64,000 nt of DNA from Salivita marina (GTDB taxonomy: Bacteria > Pseudomonadota > Gammaproteobacteria > Pseudomonadales > Azotimanducaceae): positions 930,001 through 994,000 of the forward strand of contig JAYQNS010000004.1 in NCBI GenBank assembly GCA_038144425.1, written 5' to 3'. The notes below the pieces were generated by a model that was not told the origin of the DNA, ran no database searches, and saw nothing but the letters and a program-made list of their open reading frames with translations. Made by a program: the position numbers and the translations under genes. Positions 53,963-61,751 of the stretch are shown here, piece after piece. The first letter of the stretch is position 1; each line of letters begins with the position of its first letter.

Positions 53963-56325
53963 TTAGAAAATCTCCTCCGGGCGAGGCGCCTCCGATTCTC
54001 CGGGGGTGGCCCGGGGGGCGTACTCTTCCCGGAAGACCTCAAAAAGGGCTCCCTCGGCCCTGGAAGCTGCGGCCTCTCCCGTTTTCGAGTCAATGCGAAC
54101 CTGCACCAACCCCGGGGGCTGCAGCGGGGTATGCTGCCGGACACCGGCCAGGGCGCTTCCCATGAAATCGATCCAGATCGGCAGTGCGGTGTTGGATCCG
54201 AACTCGCCGTTGCCGAGGGGGCTGTTATCCGGGAAGCCCACCCAAACCGTTGCGGCGAGCGTCCGCTGATAGCCAGAGAACCACGTGTCGGCAGCGTTGG
54301 TGGTTCCCGTTTTTCCGCCGAGATCGTTGCGTTTGAGGCTGAGGGCTCTCCGACCCGTTCCCTTGCGAATGACGTCCCCCAAAATATCGTTCATCTGGTA
54401 GGCCACCCGAGCGTCCATGACCGGGGGCGCGCGGAGCGCTTCCGGGCGTGTCGCGCAGGGCGCGGGGCAGACCTCCAGCGGGGCAGCTTCGAAGAGCGTT
54501 TCTCCGCCTTGGAGCGTAACCCGCTCGATTAGGTAGGGCTCGACGGCGTAGCCGCCGTTGGCGAAGAGGGCAAAGCCTCGAGCAACCTCCAGCGGCGTAA
54601 GGGCCATGGTGCCGCCTCCGATGGCCAGCTGAAGGTTGCGAGGAAAGGCCGTGGTGTTGAAGCCCAGGCGTTCGGCGTAGCGCAGCGTGTGATCGACACC
54701 GATATCGAGCAATAGGCGCATGGAAACGAGGTTCACGGAGCGAGTCAGGGCTTCCCGAAGGCGAAGGGGTCCGCTGAACTCTCCGCTGTCATTGCGCGGT
54801 CGGTAGAGCCCCTCCAAGTTAGCGTCTTCGAACACCAGAGGCGCATCAAGGTAGATGCTGGCGGGGGTCCTCCCTGCATCAAGTGCGGCGGCATAGAGGA
54901 AGGGCTTGAAGTTTGAGCCCGGCTGGCGCGCGGCCTGGGTGGCGTGGTTGAACTGGTTTGCGGAGAAATCAAAGCCTCCGGCGAGGGCTCGGAGTGCGCC
55001 GTTGTCCGGGTCAAGGGCTACTAAGGCGCCTTGCACTCGGGGTAGCTGGGCGAGCTTCCAGGCTCCGTCCTCCTGGGCCAGGCGTAGGATATGGCCTTCG
55101 GCCACGACGTCCGCCGGCGCGCTTGGGCGCCGGCCCCGGGCGTTTTCCGATAAATAGCGACGCGCCCAGCGCAGATCGGCCAGCCCGACCCTAACCCGCT
55201 TCCCTGTTCCGAGGAGCGCCTCGAAGTGATCTTCCTCGACAGCGAGAACGATTGCGGGGTGGAGATCTCCGTAAATGGGCCGCTCCGCGACCGTCGCTCT
55301 CCAGCGCTCTAGGGTAGCCTCATCCGCCCCGTTCTCCGGTGGCGTGAGCATGCGCTCCGGGCCGCGGTAGCCGTGTCGCTCGTCATAGGCTCGTAGGCCG
55401 CTTCGTAATGCCGCTTGCGCGGCCTCCTGCCGACCGCGATGGAGCGTGGTGATCACCTCAAGCCCGTCTTCGTAAGCGGCCCGGCCATATTGGGCGAGGA
55501 TTTCCCGACGGGCCATTTCCGCGGCCCAGGGCGCGTCGAGCTCAATGACCCGATCGTGGATGGCCGCAGTGATTGGCTCGGCTTTCGAGGCTTCATAGGT
55601 GGCCTGATCGATGCTTCCCTGGCGCAGCATGTTAGCGAGCACCACATTACGACGGCGCAGTGCCCGCTCCGGGCCGTTGATGGGATTGCCGATGCTGGGG
55701 GCCTGGGGAATGCCCGCGAGCATGGCCCATTGGGCCAGGGTGAGTTCCTTTAGGGGCTTCCCGTAGTACGTCAGTGCGGCGGCCTCCGCTCCGTAGGCGC
55801 GCTTTCCGAAGGGGATGACGTTCAGGTAGAGGGCGAGAATTTCATCCTTGGTCAGCGTCCGTTCTAGCTTCAGCGCTAGGAGCATTTCCTTGAATTTCCG
55901 AATAAAGGTTTGCTCAAGGGTGAAGGAAATGTTTCGCGCCAGCTGCATGGTGACGGTGCTGCCCCCGGGGCCGATTTCTCCGGGGTTGGCAATCAGGAGC
56001 AGTACGGCTTTGCCCAGGGTGATCCAGTCAATGCCGTGATGGCGATAGAAGCGCTTGTCTTCCGTATCGAGGACGGCCTTCACGAAAAGCTCCGGGAAGG
56101 CCTCCCGGGGCAGGGGGATGCGTCGCCGTTCCCCAAATTCGCCCATGAACGCGCCGTCGGCGCTAAAACGCGTAGCGGGGTTTGGAGGCGCAGAGTGCGG
56201 TAGCTCTCGGCCCGGGGCACCTGTGGATCAAGGTACAGATAGGTTCCCGCCAGGCCCAGCATCAGGCCGGCGCCAAGAAACGCGAGCCAGGGCACCAGCA
56301 TCTTTAGGCTCCGGGTAAGGGCCAT
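53963..56325 (-). CDS. mrcA: Penicillin-binding protein 1A (frameshifted)
   Basis: About 787 residues when joined. An N-terminal membrane helix (residues about 10-32) is followed by the glycosyltransferase domain (LDTEDKRFYRHHGID with the catalytic glutamate, LARNISF, KFKEMLLALKLER) and the transpeptidase domain (SNFK near the catalytic serine, SVN, KTGTTN). An OB-like insertion lies between. The break is at 56165-56168, where one A of the plus-strand run is missing, splitting LRV-FSADG from MGEFGERR. It builds peptidoglycan. It is divergent from pilM, the standard arrangement in Pseudomonas. Confidence 0.94.
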
Positions 56326-56475
56326 CCCCGTCGTTCCTTGCCGTGGGCGTTATTTCTCAAGGGCGCCATCATACGGTGGGCGCGTCCAAGACGCATGGGG
56401 ACAAGTAGACTCGGGAGAAAAAGAACGGGAGGGAAGGGGAGCCTGCAGATCTCTAGGAACAGGGAAAAGCACGGA

Positions 56476-56859
56476 ATGCTCGGGGTTGAGCTCACCGGTT
56501 CAGAGGTTCGCGTGCTTGAGCTTCAGAGCCGTCCCGGCGGCGAAAAGCCGGTGGTGACGGCAGTGGGCGTGGCGAGGGCTGATGCCTTAGCAGCTCTCCC
56601 CCCGGAAGCGCGGCGCGCGGCGTGGACAGAAGTGCTTCGGAACTGTATCCGAACCGCTGGCGTAAAAACCCGTCGCGTGGCCCTGGCCGTTCCCCAGTCG
56701 GCGGTGCTGACTTCCCTGGCCCCCTTTGATGGGGGGCTTTCTGAGGAAGCGCTTGAGCTTCGAGTCAAGCTTGAGGCGGAGCACCACCTTTCCACCTCCC
56801 TGGACGCCGTGGCCTTAGATTTCCAGCGCCTAGGGCCTCGCGGCGAGAATTGCATTTAA
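56476..56859 (+). CDS. pilM: Type IV pilus assembly protein PilM, 5' fragment
   Basis: The first 120 or so residues of an actin-like PilM: LGVELTGSEVRVLEL at the start, then RVALAVPQSAVLTS and ELRVKLEAEHHLSTSLDAVALDF. A full PilM is about 350 residues. The frame leaves homologous sequence after GPRGE and stops seven bases into AT-rich DNA. The ATG at 56476 follows AGGGAAAAG. Its position opposite mrcA is the usual one, so pilNOPQ should follow in the intact chromosome. The cut coincides with the composition change. Confidence 0.85.
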   Translation: MLGVELTGSEVRVLELQSRPGGEKPVVTAVGVARADALAALPPEARRAAWTEVLRNCIRTAGVKTRRVALAVPQSAVLTSLAPFDGGLSEEALELRVKLEAEHHLSTSLDAVALDFQRLGPRGENCI

Positions 56860-57291
56860 TTTATCTGCTCTCCTTTTGGCTTGTCTAATTCTATGAGAAA
56901 GTAAAAATTTTTCTGTTTTTCTGTATCTGACAATATGAAAAATAAATTTTGTACTGTTACGATATTTCTTATAATATTTGCTTAAAGCACCATTCTCTTT
57001 TAATTTTTTTATGTATTCAATGTATTTAGGTTTTTTTCTATATATTTTTAAATATTCTTTTCTTAATGATTTGTGGTAATCAGTTTTTTCAAAACAACTT
57101 TTTTTGCAATACTTCCTGTTTTTTGCATAGCTACTATCATTGAATTCTGTCTGACAACCTAAACATTTTTTTTTAATTATTATTGGTAGTGTTCTTCTAC
57201 CTTTTGATTTACATTTATAGTTACAATATTTTTTTACTTTATTTACAGAAAAATCTACAAATTTTTTATTACAAAATAAACACTTTTTCAT
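56830..57291 (-). CDS. Zinc-finger/HNH-like phage protein, truncated
   Basis: 153 codons, of which the last seven or so lie in foreign DNA. Two zinc-binding units are seen: CLFC...YCNYKC (residues 4-26) and CLGC...YCKKSC (44-71). A basic helical part follows and ends SHRIRQAKRRADKLNA. In phage homing-type HNH proteins this kind of ending continues into TPxW and an HNH core, which is missing here. It starts in ATGA overlap with the small gene upstream. Probably a nuclease of the HNH group that was cut by the junction; this is inference. Confidence 0.7.
   Translation of the reverse strand: MKKCLFCNKKFVDFSVNKVKKYCNYKCKSKGRRTLPIIIKKKCLGCQTEFNDSSYAKNRKYCKKSCFEKTDYHKSLRKEYLKIYRKKPKYIEYIKKLKENGALSKYYKKYRNSTKFIFHIVRYRKTEKFLLSHRIRQAKRRADKLNAILAARP
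56845..56855. other. Junction between GC-rich chromosome and AT-rich phage-like DNA
   Basis: Base composition changes from GC-rich to roughly 30 per cent GC (by eye) at about 56,850. The pilM frame is cut from the left, and on the other strand a zinc-finger gene is cut at the same point: after KLNA it runs into bacterial sequence read backwards and stops at 56830. No tRNA, target duplication or inverted repeat marks the place. Confidence 0.8.
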
Positions 57292-57519
57292 AGCAACCAG
57301 TTACCCTCCTGGTCTTTGCAGTACGAAGCTACTATTGGTTTGTTGTTGTAAATATAAAAACCCCAAATCTCACCATTGCCATCTTCAAACTTTGGGTTGT
57401 CATACCAGGTTGCTTTGCTTTCAAACGCTGCATCACAATCTGTAAAATTATCTATTTTAATTTTTTCGTAATTTATTCCTTGAGCTGTGAGTAATGCTAA
57501 AATTAAAAAAAGCTTTCAT
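57288..57519 (-). CDS. Small exported phage protein (frameshifted)
   Basis: About 76 residues when one extra A is removed from the run of seven at plus 57505-57511. The protein then begins MKAFLILALLTAQG, a short signal-like helix, and continues with IDNFTDCDAAFESKATWYDNP and WGFYIYNNKPIVASYC, ending before the ATGA shared with the zinc-finger gene. Two cysteines in the mature part may form a disulfide. Small proteins of this look occur in marine phages. Function unknown. Confidence 0.6.
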
Positions 57520-57838
57520 TTTTTATACACCTTTTTATAAAATTTAATAACTCAGGATTTTGTAAAAATATTTTAGAAAACTCATCAGCTACAAAAGTAA
57601 CTGTACCCTCCTCACCTAAATTTTTTAAACGAATCGATGACTTGTCAGCTATAAAATGACCAATTTCATGTAAAACTGTGTTCAATAATATCAATTTACT
57701 AAGGTTTTCTTGTATTGATATAGTTTGTGTGTTTGGGTTGTAGCAACCATACATATTGCCTGATTCGGCTTGTTTTTTGGTAATTTTTACTATTTTTGCT
57801 TTGTAATTTCTGTATCGAATCTCACTCATCAACTTCAT
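57503..57838 (-). CDS. Small HExxH metallopeptidase-like phage protein
   Basis: 111 residues. A zinc-binding motif VLHEIGHFIADK lies near residue 57, followed by a later glutamate-rich helix (EEGTVTFVADEF) that could supply the third ligand. The fold could be a minimal gluzincin related to ImmA/IrrE-type peptidases, but there is no helix-turn-helix domain. A second start at 57829 is possible. It overlaps the small exported protein gene by about 17 bases. Confidence 0.65.
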   Translation of the reverse strand: MKLMSEIRYRNYKAKIVKITKKQAESGNMYGCYNPNTQTISIQENLSKLILLNTVLHEIGHFIADKSSIRLKNLGEEGTVTFVADEFSKIFLQNPELLNFIKRCIKNESFF

Positions 57839-57915
57839 TTTTAAACAATAGCTATTTTGAGTCAGTTGTAAATTATTATTTGTATTTAATTATAAATAAA
57901 TTATAAGAAACTTAT

Positions 57916-58843
57916 ATGACGAATCACCCTAAAATATTAGGAGATTGCTATAAAAAATTTGGATTAGAACACATCCAAGTCCACTGCTTGTCTAAAACAT
58001 TCAGACAGATTTTTTAAAAAAATATTATTTCCAAAAGAAACAAAAAATTTAAACAATGCAAGTTTTCAAGGTGGTACAACTATTCATAATGTTGTCAAAA
58101 AGTTGTTACAAGTAAATTAAGTTTAGACGAAGTAATTAACAGCGATGAAATTCAAAAAGATATAGATGCTTATTATCCATTTAATGAAAAAGATAAATAT
58201 AAGTTTAAATTTATTATTAAAAATTTAAGAGCAACTGCCGAAAATCACTTAAAAAATATAGAAGAATTAAACCACAAAAATTTAAAACAGAACTTGAGTA
58301 CACTGCCTGGCTACCCAATGTAGATACTTATTGGTTGATGTATTTAGATTTGGTAGGTGAAAAAAAAACTTTGGTGATTTAAAAAATTGTTTTGGTACTG
58401 CAAAGTTAAGTCCACTTAAAAATCCAGCTAAACCAGTTAAGAAAAAAGATGGCAAACCAATAGATAATAGAATTGATGATTGGACTTATACAAATGTTAA
58501 AGTTCCAACCAGACCTTACTACAGCGATGTTATGCAAATTGCTTTGTACAAAAACTCTTGCCAGCTACCACCCTTTTTAAGTTATGCAAGTAACACAGAT
58601 AGAAAGTTATTTACCGAAAATAATTGTGATGAGTTAAAGCAAGAGAACTTAGATCAATCGTTAAAAGTTTTACTTGTTTATGAAAAAGCTTGGCAAAAAA
58701 AACTAGAGATAGCTGATGGTGATATAGAGAAGTTAGCCTGGCTTTGTGTACCTGATGTTTCTGATATTAAAAAAAATACTTTCATGTGGGAAAATGTTCC
58801 TGAGGAATACAAACAAAAATTTTTAGATATTTATGAACTTTAA
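57916..58843 (+). CDS. RecB-like PD-(D/E)XK exonuclease (several frameshifts)
   Basis: A gene of about 310 residues broken into pieces by at least four indels. In changing frames one reads STACLKHSDRFFKK, NASFQGGTTIHNV, VINSDEIQKDIDAYYPFNEK, AWLPNVDTYWLMYLDLVGE, FGDLKNCFGTAKLSP and then the open part from about 58,390 to 58,843 with YYSDVMQIALYK. The D of YLDLVG and the DLK of FGDLK fit motifs II and III of RecB-type nucleases, and MQIALYK fits motif Q-x3-Y. The start at 57916 is a guess. It is followed by an annealing protein, suggesting a lambda Red-like pair. Confidence 0.65.
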
Positions 58844-59078
58844 AACATTAATTGCACACTACGATTCTTTACCAAAAGATCAGCTAATACAAAAGCTAGT
58901 AGATAAAAATGCTTTGCTGCTTAAACAAGAAAATGAAATCACCAGGCTCACTAAAGAATTAAAAGACGTTAGAGAAATAGAACAAGATCACAAACAATTA
59001 AATGGCAACTTACAAAAAGAACTAGACAAACTAAGGAGAGAAAATGAAAACTTTACAAGAAGCTATAGCTCAATTTAA
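58833..59078 (+). CDS. Small coiled-coil phage protein
   Basis: 81 residues with a long heptad-like charged helix (about residues 15-75, rich in leucine, lysine and glutamate). No other motif. It overlaps the end of the exonuclease gene by 11 bases and the start of the annealing protein gene by 35 bases. Probably translated with its neighbours; possibly a linker or regulator in the recombination module. Function unknown. Confidence 0.65.
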   Translation: MNFKTLIAHYDSLPKDQLIQKLVDKNALLLKQENEITRLTKELKDVREIEQDHKQLNGNLQKELDKLRRENENFTRSYSSI

Positions 59079-59690
59079 AGCAAGTATTAAAAAAACAGAT
59101 TATGAAAAAGTAAAAGGCAACAGAGATTATCTTGGTGTTGCTTACCGATTAAAATTTTGTAGAGAATTTTTTGGTGAAAGACTCCAAATACTTACTAAGA
59201 GTGTTGAGCTATCTAATGGCTCTCATAAATTTATAGCTGAAATTTTTATAGATAATAATTGTTTAGCAGTTGGTGAGTCTAAGCAAATGCACAATAAAGA
59301 AAAAGATTTTGAAAAAACTCAAACTGTAGCAATTGGTAGAGGATTAGCTTTTCTTGGATTTATGGGTGATGAGATTGCATCTAAAGAAGAAATGGATCAG
59401 TTCTATAGAACTGATGAAACTATTACTGAACCTACAAAAGAAAAAACTGCAACCAAAAAAATTCAAAAAAATGTCAAGCAAGTTGCTAACGATTGGATTG
59501 AACAATTAAAAACAGTTGCTGAGCATTGCAAAACACAAAATCATTTTGAAAAAATTTAACTCAATCAAAGATAAATACAAAAGAGGATTTATTTTTGATA
59601 GCTACTGATCCAATTGAGCAGTTAAGAGTTGATACAGAATACAACAAACTAAAATCACAAATACAAACAAGAGGTACAAATGGCAGATAA
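59044..59690 (+). CDS. ssDNA-annealing protein-like (ERF/Rad52-type), frameshifted
   Basis: About 215 residues once a missing A is restored in the run at 59549-59554; without it the frame stops at 59559. The central part VGESKQMHNKEKDFEKTQ followed by TVAIGRGLAFLGFMG matches the look of ERF/Sak/Rad52-type annealing proteins, where a conserved A-x-GRALA-x-FGF helix lies after the beta-sheet. The C-terminal tail is charged. The ATG at 59044 has AAGGAGAGAA upstream. It follows the exonuclease, as expected for a recombination pair. Confidence 0.6.
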
Positions 59691-59893
59691 TAATTACGAT
59701 AACTCAGGTGCAATGTGGAAAAGACAAGCTAGGGATAATGATGATCCTGGTAAAAAATATCCACACTATGAGGGTAACTTAACTATTGGTGGTAGCAAAA
59801 AAAGTTGCTGCATGGTTAAATGTTGAAAAAACAAAAGATACTCAACCTGACATCAGTTTGAAAATATCAGACTTTATGGAAAAAAAGGATTAA
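59680..59893 (+). CDS. DUF736-like small phage protein (frameshifted)
   Basis: About 70 residues when one extra A is removed from the run of seven at 59797-59803. It reads DNSGAMWKRQARDNDDPGKKYPHYEGNL-type wording at the start, then VAAWLNVEKTKDTQPDISLKI. The pattern of NSGA, a lysine-rich loop, HYxG, then W-x-N and ISLKI fits the DUF736-type proteins of phages and plasmids. It overlaps the annealing gene by about ten bases. Function unknown, possibly DNA-linked. Confidence 0.6.
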
Positions 59894-59896
59894 GTT

Positions 59897-60190
59897 ATGG
59901 AAAGTAAAAAACCTCCTCACTATCAAAAAGCAATACAAACTTGCGATGCAATTATGAGTCAAATGACTCCAGAGGAAAACATCGGCTTTTTGAGAGGATC
60001 AGCAATGAAATACTTATCTAGGTTTGGTGCTAAAGGAGGGCAAACACTAGAGAAAGCAATTATGGATTTAGAAAAATCTAATTGGTTTAACCAGAAGTTA
60101 ATTAACTATTTAAAAAGTCTTGCAACTGATGGCAATGACTTACGAAGCAATACAACAAATGTGACTAATTTATTTGAGGATAATAAATGA
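59897..60190 (+). CDS. DUF3310 phage protein
   Basis: 97 residues. The DUF3310 pattern is present: PPHYQKAIQTCDAI near the start, then FLRGSAMKYLSRFGAKGGQTLEKAIMDLEKSNWF. The family is common in phage early regions, next to recombination or nucleotide genes, with no settled function. It starts three bases after the DUF736-like gene and overlaps the next gene by four bases. Confidence 0.8.
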   Translation: MESKKPPHYQKAIQTCDAIMSQMTPEENIGFLRGSAMKYLSRFGAKGGQTLEKAIMDLEKSNWFNQKLINYLKSLATDGNDLRSNTTNVTNLFEDNK

Positions 60191-60492
60191 AAATTAGAAA
60201 TGGTAATGGCAATGGTCATATTTACCTTAGCCAAATTAAAAAGGATGTGCTGAACTTTATTAAGCACTTTATAGAAACTTATGACTATGCTCCAACCTAT
60301 AAAGAGATTGGTGAAAAATTTCAATTTACTAGAGCAAGAGCTGGTGCTTTGATTGCAGAGTTTCGTAAGTTAAATTTGATTAGCAAAAGCAATCAGGCAC
60401 ATAGAAATATTGCCTTATCAGATAAGCAAATAAAATTAATTCCAACATTAAAAGTTAATAAAAGTTACTCAACAATGGAGTTCAGAAAATGA
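60187..60492 (+). CDS. LexA-type winged-helix DNA-binding protein
   Basis: 101 residues. The segment LSQIKKDVLNFIKHFIETYDYAPTYKEIGEKF is the LexA N-terminal domain pattern (helix 1, then APTYREI and the recognition helix). There is no LexA peptidase domain, so this is a DNA-binding module alone, probably a transcription regulator of the phage. It overlaps DUF3310 and the next gene by four bases each (ATGA). Confidence 0.8.
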   Translation: MKIRNGNGNGHIYLSQIKKDVLNFIKHFIETYDYAPTYKEIGEKFQFTRARAGALIAEFRKLNLISKSNQAHRNIALSDKQIKLIPTLKVNKSYSTMEFRK

Positions 60493-60682
60493 CTAAAGTT
60501 TTAAAAGAAAGTTTTTATGAAGCGAACTTTAGAGTTGATGAAGAATTTGACAATGCAGAGTTAGCTGCAAAATCAAATACCCTAGCGATAATGCTAAGGT
60601 TACTGTTCTTGATTTAAAATTAGATAAATCAAGAATTAAATTAACCAAAGATGAGGAGTCTAAAGAGGATGGCTTTAAGTAA
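60489..60682 (+). CDS. Small unknown phage protein (frameshifted)
   Basis: About 64 residues if one A is added at 60575-60577: it then reads on through SDNAKVTVLDLKLDKSRIKL and ends GFK. As given, the frame stops at about 60617. Strongly charged, no cysteines, no known motif. It overlaps the previous gene by four bases and the following one by 14. Confidence 0.5.
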
Positions 60683-60863
60683 TAGCCTTATAAGAAAGTA
60701 TGCCAAGCTTCAAAAGCTTCATGATGAGATTATGAAGCCAGCAAAAAATAGAAGTAGGCAGTGTGTACATACTTTAAAAGCGAAAAAGAAGTATGACAAA
60801 ACTTATAGGCAGATTGTTGGCACAGAGAATGAAGATGCAAAATTCATTTACTCTAGCGGCTAA
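60669..60863 (+). CDS. Small basic unknown phage protein
   Basis: 64 residues, very rich in lysine and arginine (IRKYAKLQKLHDEIMKPAKN, then LKAKKKYDKTYR), so nucleic-acid binding is possible. A GAGGAG site precedes the ATG at 60669; an ATG-like codon at 60651 lies in the previous gene. Last gene of this plus-strand run before a 67-base gap. Function unknown. Confidence 0.55.
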   Translation: MALSNSLIRKYAKLQKLHDEIMKPAKNRSRQCVHTLKAKKKYDKTYRQIVGTENEDAKFIYSSG

Positions 60864-60930
60864 GTAACAATAAACTTAAAAGTTGTAAAAAACTATAGGC
60901 TTGGAGTCTGCAAAAATTAAGGAGAGAAAG

Positions 60931-61329
60931 ATGTCAAACAATAATACCAAATCAGATTTTCAAATTTTGGTTAGTAAATGTATTGGTAAAAAAATCAAAG
61001 AAGCAAGATTAAATTATGAAATATTAGTAGATCAATTTGATAAAGAAACTCAAATGGTTTTAAAGAAACCAATTAAAAAATTATGCACACAAACTAAGTT
61101 GGCTAAAAATATTGGTGTTACTTTTCAGCAAGTACAGAAATATGAAAAAGGTAAAAATTTAGTTAGTACAGACAAATTACTTTTAATATGTGCTTTCTTT
61201 AAAAAGCCATTAGCTTACTTCTTACATGAAGCAATAGAATTAATGAGGCAAGACACTTCTCTCACTAATAACCCAATAGCTCCCTCTTTAAATGAGTTTG
61301 GGGATAATACATCAAGTAAGTGTCATTAA
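60931..61329 (+). CDS. XRE-family helix-turn-helix regulator
   Basis: 132 residues. A lambda-repressor-like helix-turn-helix: KIKEARLNYEI, then TQTKLAKNIGVTFQQVQKYEKGKNLVSTDKL is the recognition part (residues about 57-90). The C-terminal tail is short, without a peptidase. The ATG at 60931 follows GGAGAGAAAG. It is probably the phage repressor or an early-gene regulator. It is followed by an inverted repeat and a strong terminator. Confidence 0.85.
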   Translation: MSNNNTKSDFQILVSKCIGKKIKEARLNYEILVDQFDKETQMVLKKPIKKLCTQTKLAKNIGVTFQQVQKYEKGKNLVSTDKLLLICAFFKKPLAYFLHEAIELMRQDTSLTNNPIAPSLNEFGDNTSSKCH

Positions 61330-61340
61330 AAATGTGAAAC

Positions 61341-61367
61341 TATAAGAGTTGATCTCATGCTCTTATA
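61341..61367. repeat. 8-bp inverted repeat behind the XRE gene
   Basis: TATAAGAG (61341-61348) and CTCTTATA (61360-61367) are a perfect inverted pair with an 11-base loop, 12 bases after the XRE stop. It could be an operator for the regulator or part of a 3' RNA structure. Confidence 0.5.
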
Positions 61368-61384
61368 TTTATTTGTTGTGATGA

Positions 61385-61410
61385 GGGGGAGAGAAATCTC
61401 CCCCTTTTTT
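61385..61410 (+). terminator. Strong intrinsic terminator with GAAA loop
   Basis: GGGGGAGA (61385-61392) pairs perfectly with TCTCCCCC (61397-61404) across a GAAA tetraloop, followed by six T. It ends the XRE transcript. It is a striking GC block in AT-rich DNA. Confidence 0.9.
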
Positions 61411-61581
61411 ATGTACTTCGTTATCTGGAAACCAAAAGATAAATTTACTAGCTTTATTAATAAATTGTTTGCAACTGAAAAGGAAGCTAATGAATTTATG
61501 GAAAAAAATAAAAAACGAAAAATTGAATTTAAAGTAGTTCCCTATGATACAGAGAACTACGATAAGTATTGGTATAAGTAA
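61411..61581 (+). CDS. Small unknown phage protein behind the terminator
   Basis: 56 residues from the ATG that follows the T run of the terminator directly: MYFVIWKPKDKF, then LFATEKEANEFMEKNKK and a tyrosine-rich end. A longer frame from 61357 would include the hairpin and is unlikely. Since the terminator stands before it, it needs read-through or its own start. Its stop abuts the end of the opposing small gene. Function unknown. Confidence 0.5.
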   Translation: MYFVIWKPKDKFTSFINKLFATEKEANEFMEKNKKRKIEFKVVPYDTENYDKYWYK

Positions 61582-61746
61582 TTATTGTTTCTTTATATGT
61601 GCTTCAGCATCTTTTTTATTTATAAAAAATCTCTTAGTAAATAATGTATCATTAACATTTGCTATAAATTTACTAAGTTTATATTTTCTTATTCTTGTGC
61701 TGCCATGCCTTACTCTATAAACATATAGATCGTTTTTGATTGTCAT
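61582..61746 (-). CDS. Small basic protein downstream of the integrase
   Basis: 54 residues: MTIKNDLYVYRVRHGSTRIR at the start, ending KKDAEAHIKKQ. Basic, no cysteines. It begins five bases after the integrase stop on the same strand and ends base-to-base against the opposing small gene, which supports it as real. Function unknown. Confidence 0.5.
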   Translation of the reverse strand: MTIKNDLYVYRVRHGSTRIRKYKLSKFIANVNDTLFTKRFFINKKDAEAHIKKQ

Positions 61747-61751
61747 AAGAT

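Noticed and set aside
56845..56855. The junction as a true prophage attachment site
   Set aside because: No repeat, no tRNA, and a gene is cut on both sides; the integrase gene is also about 5 kb away.
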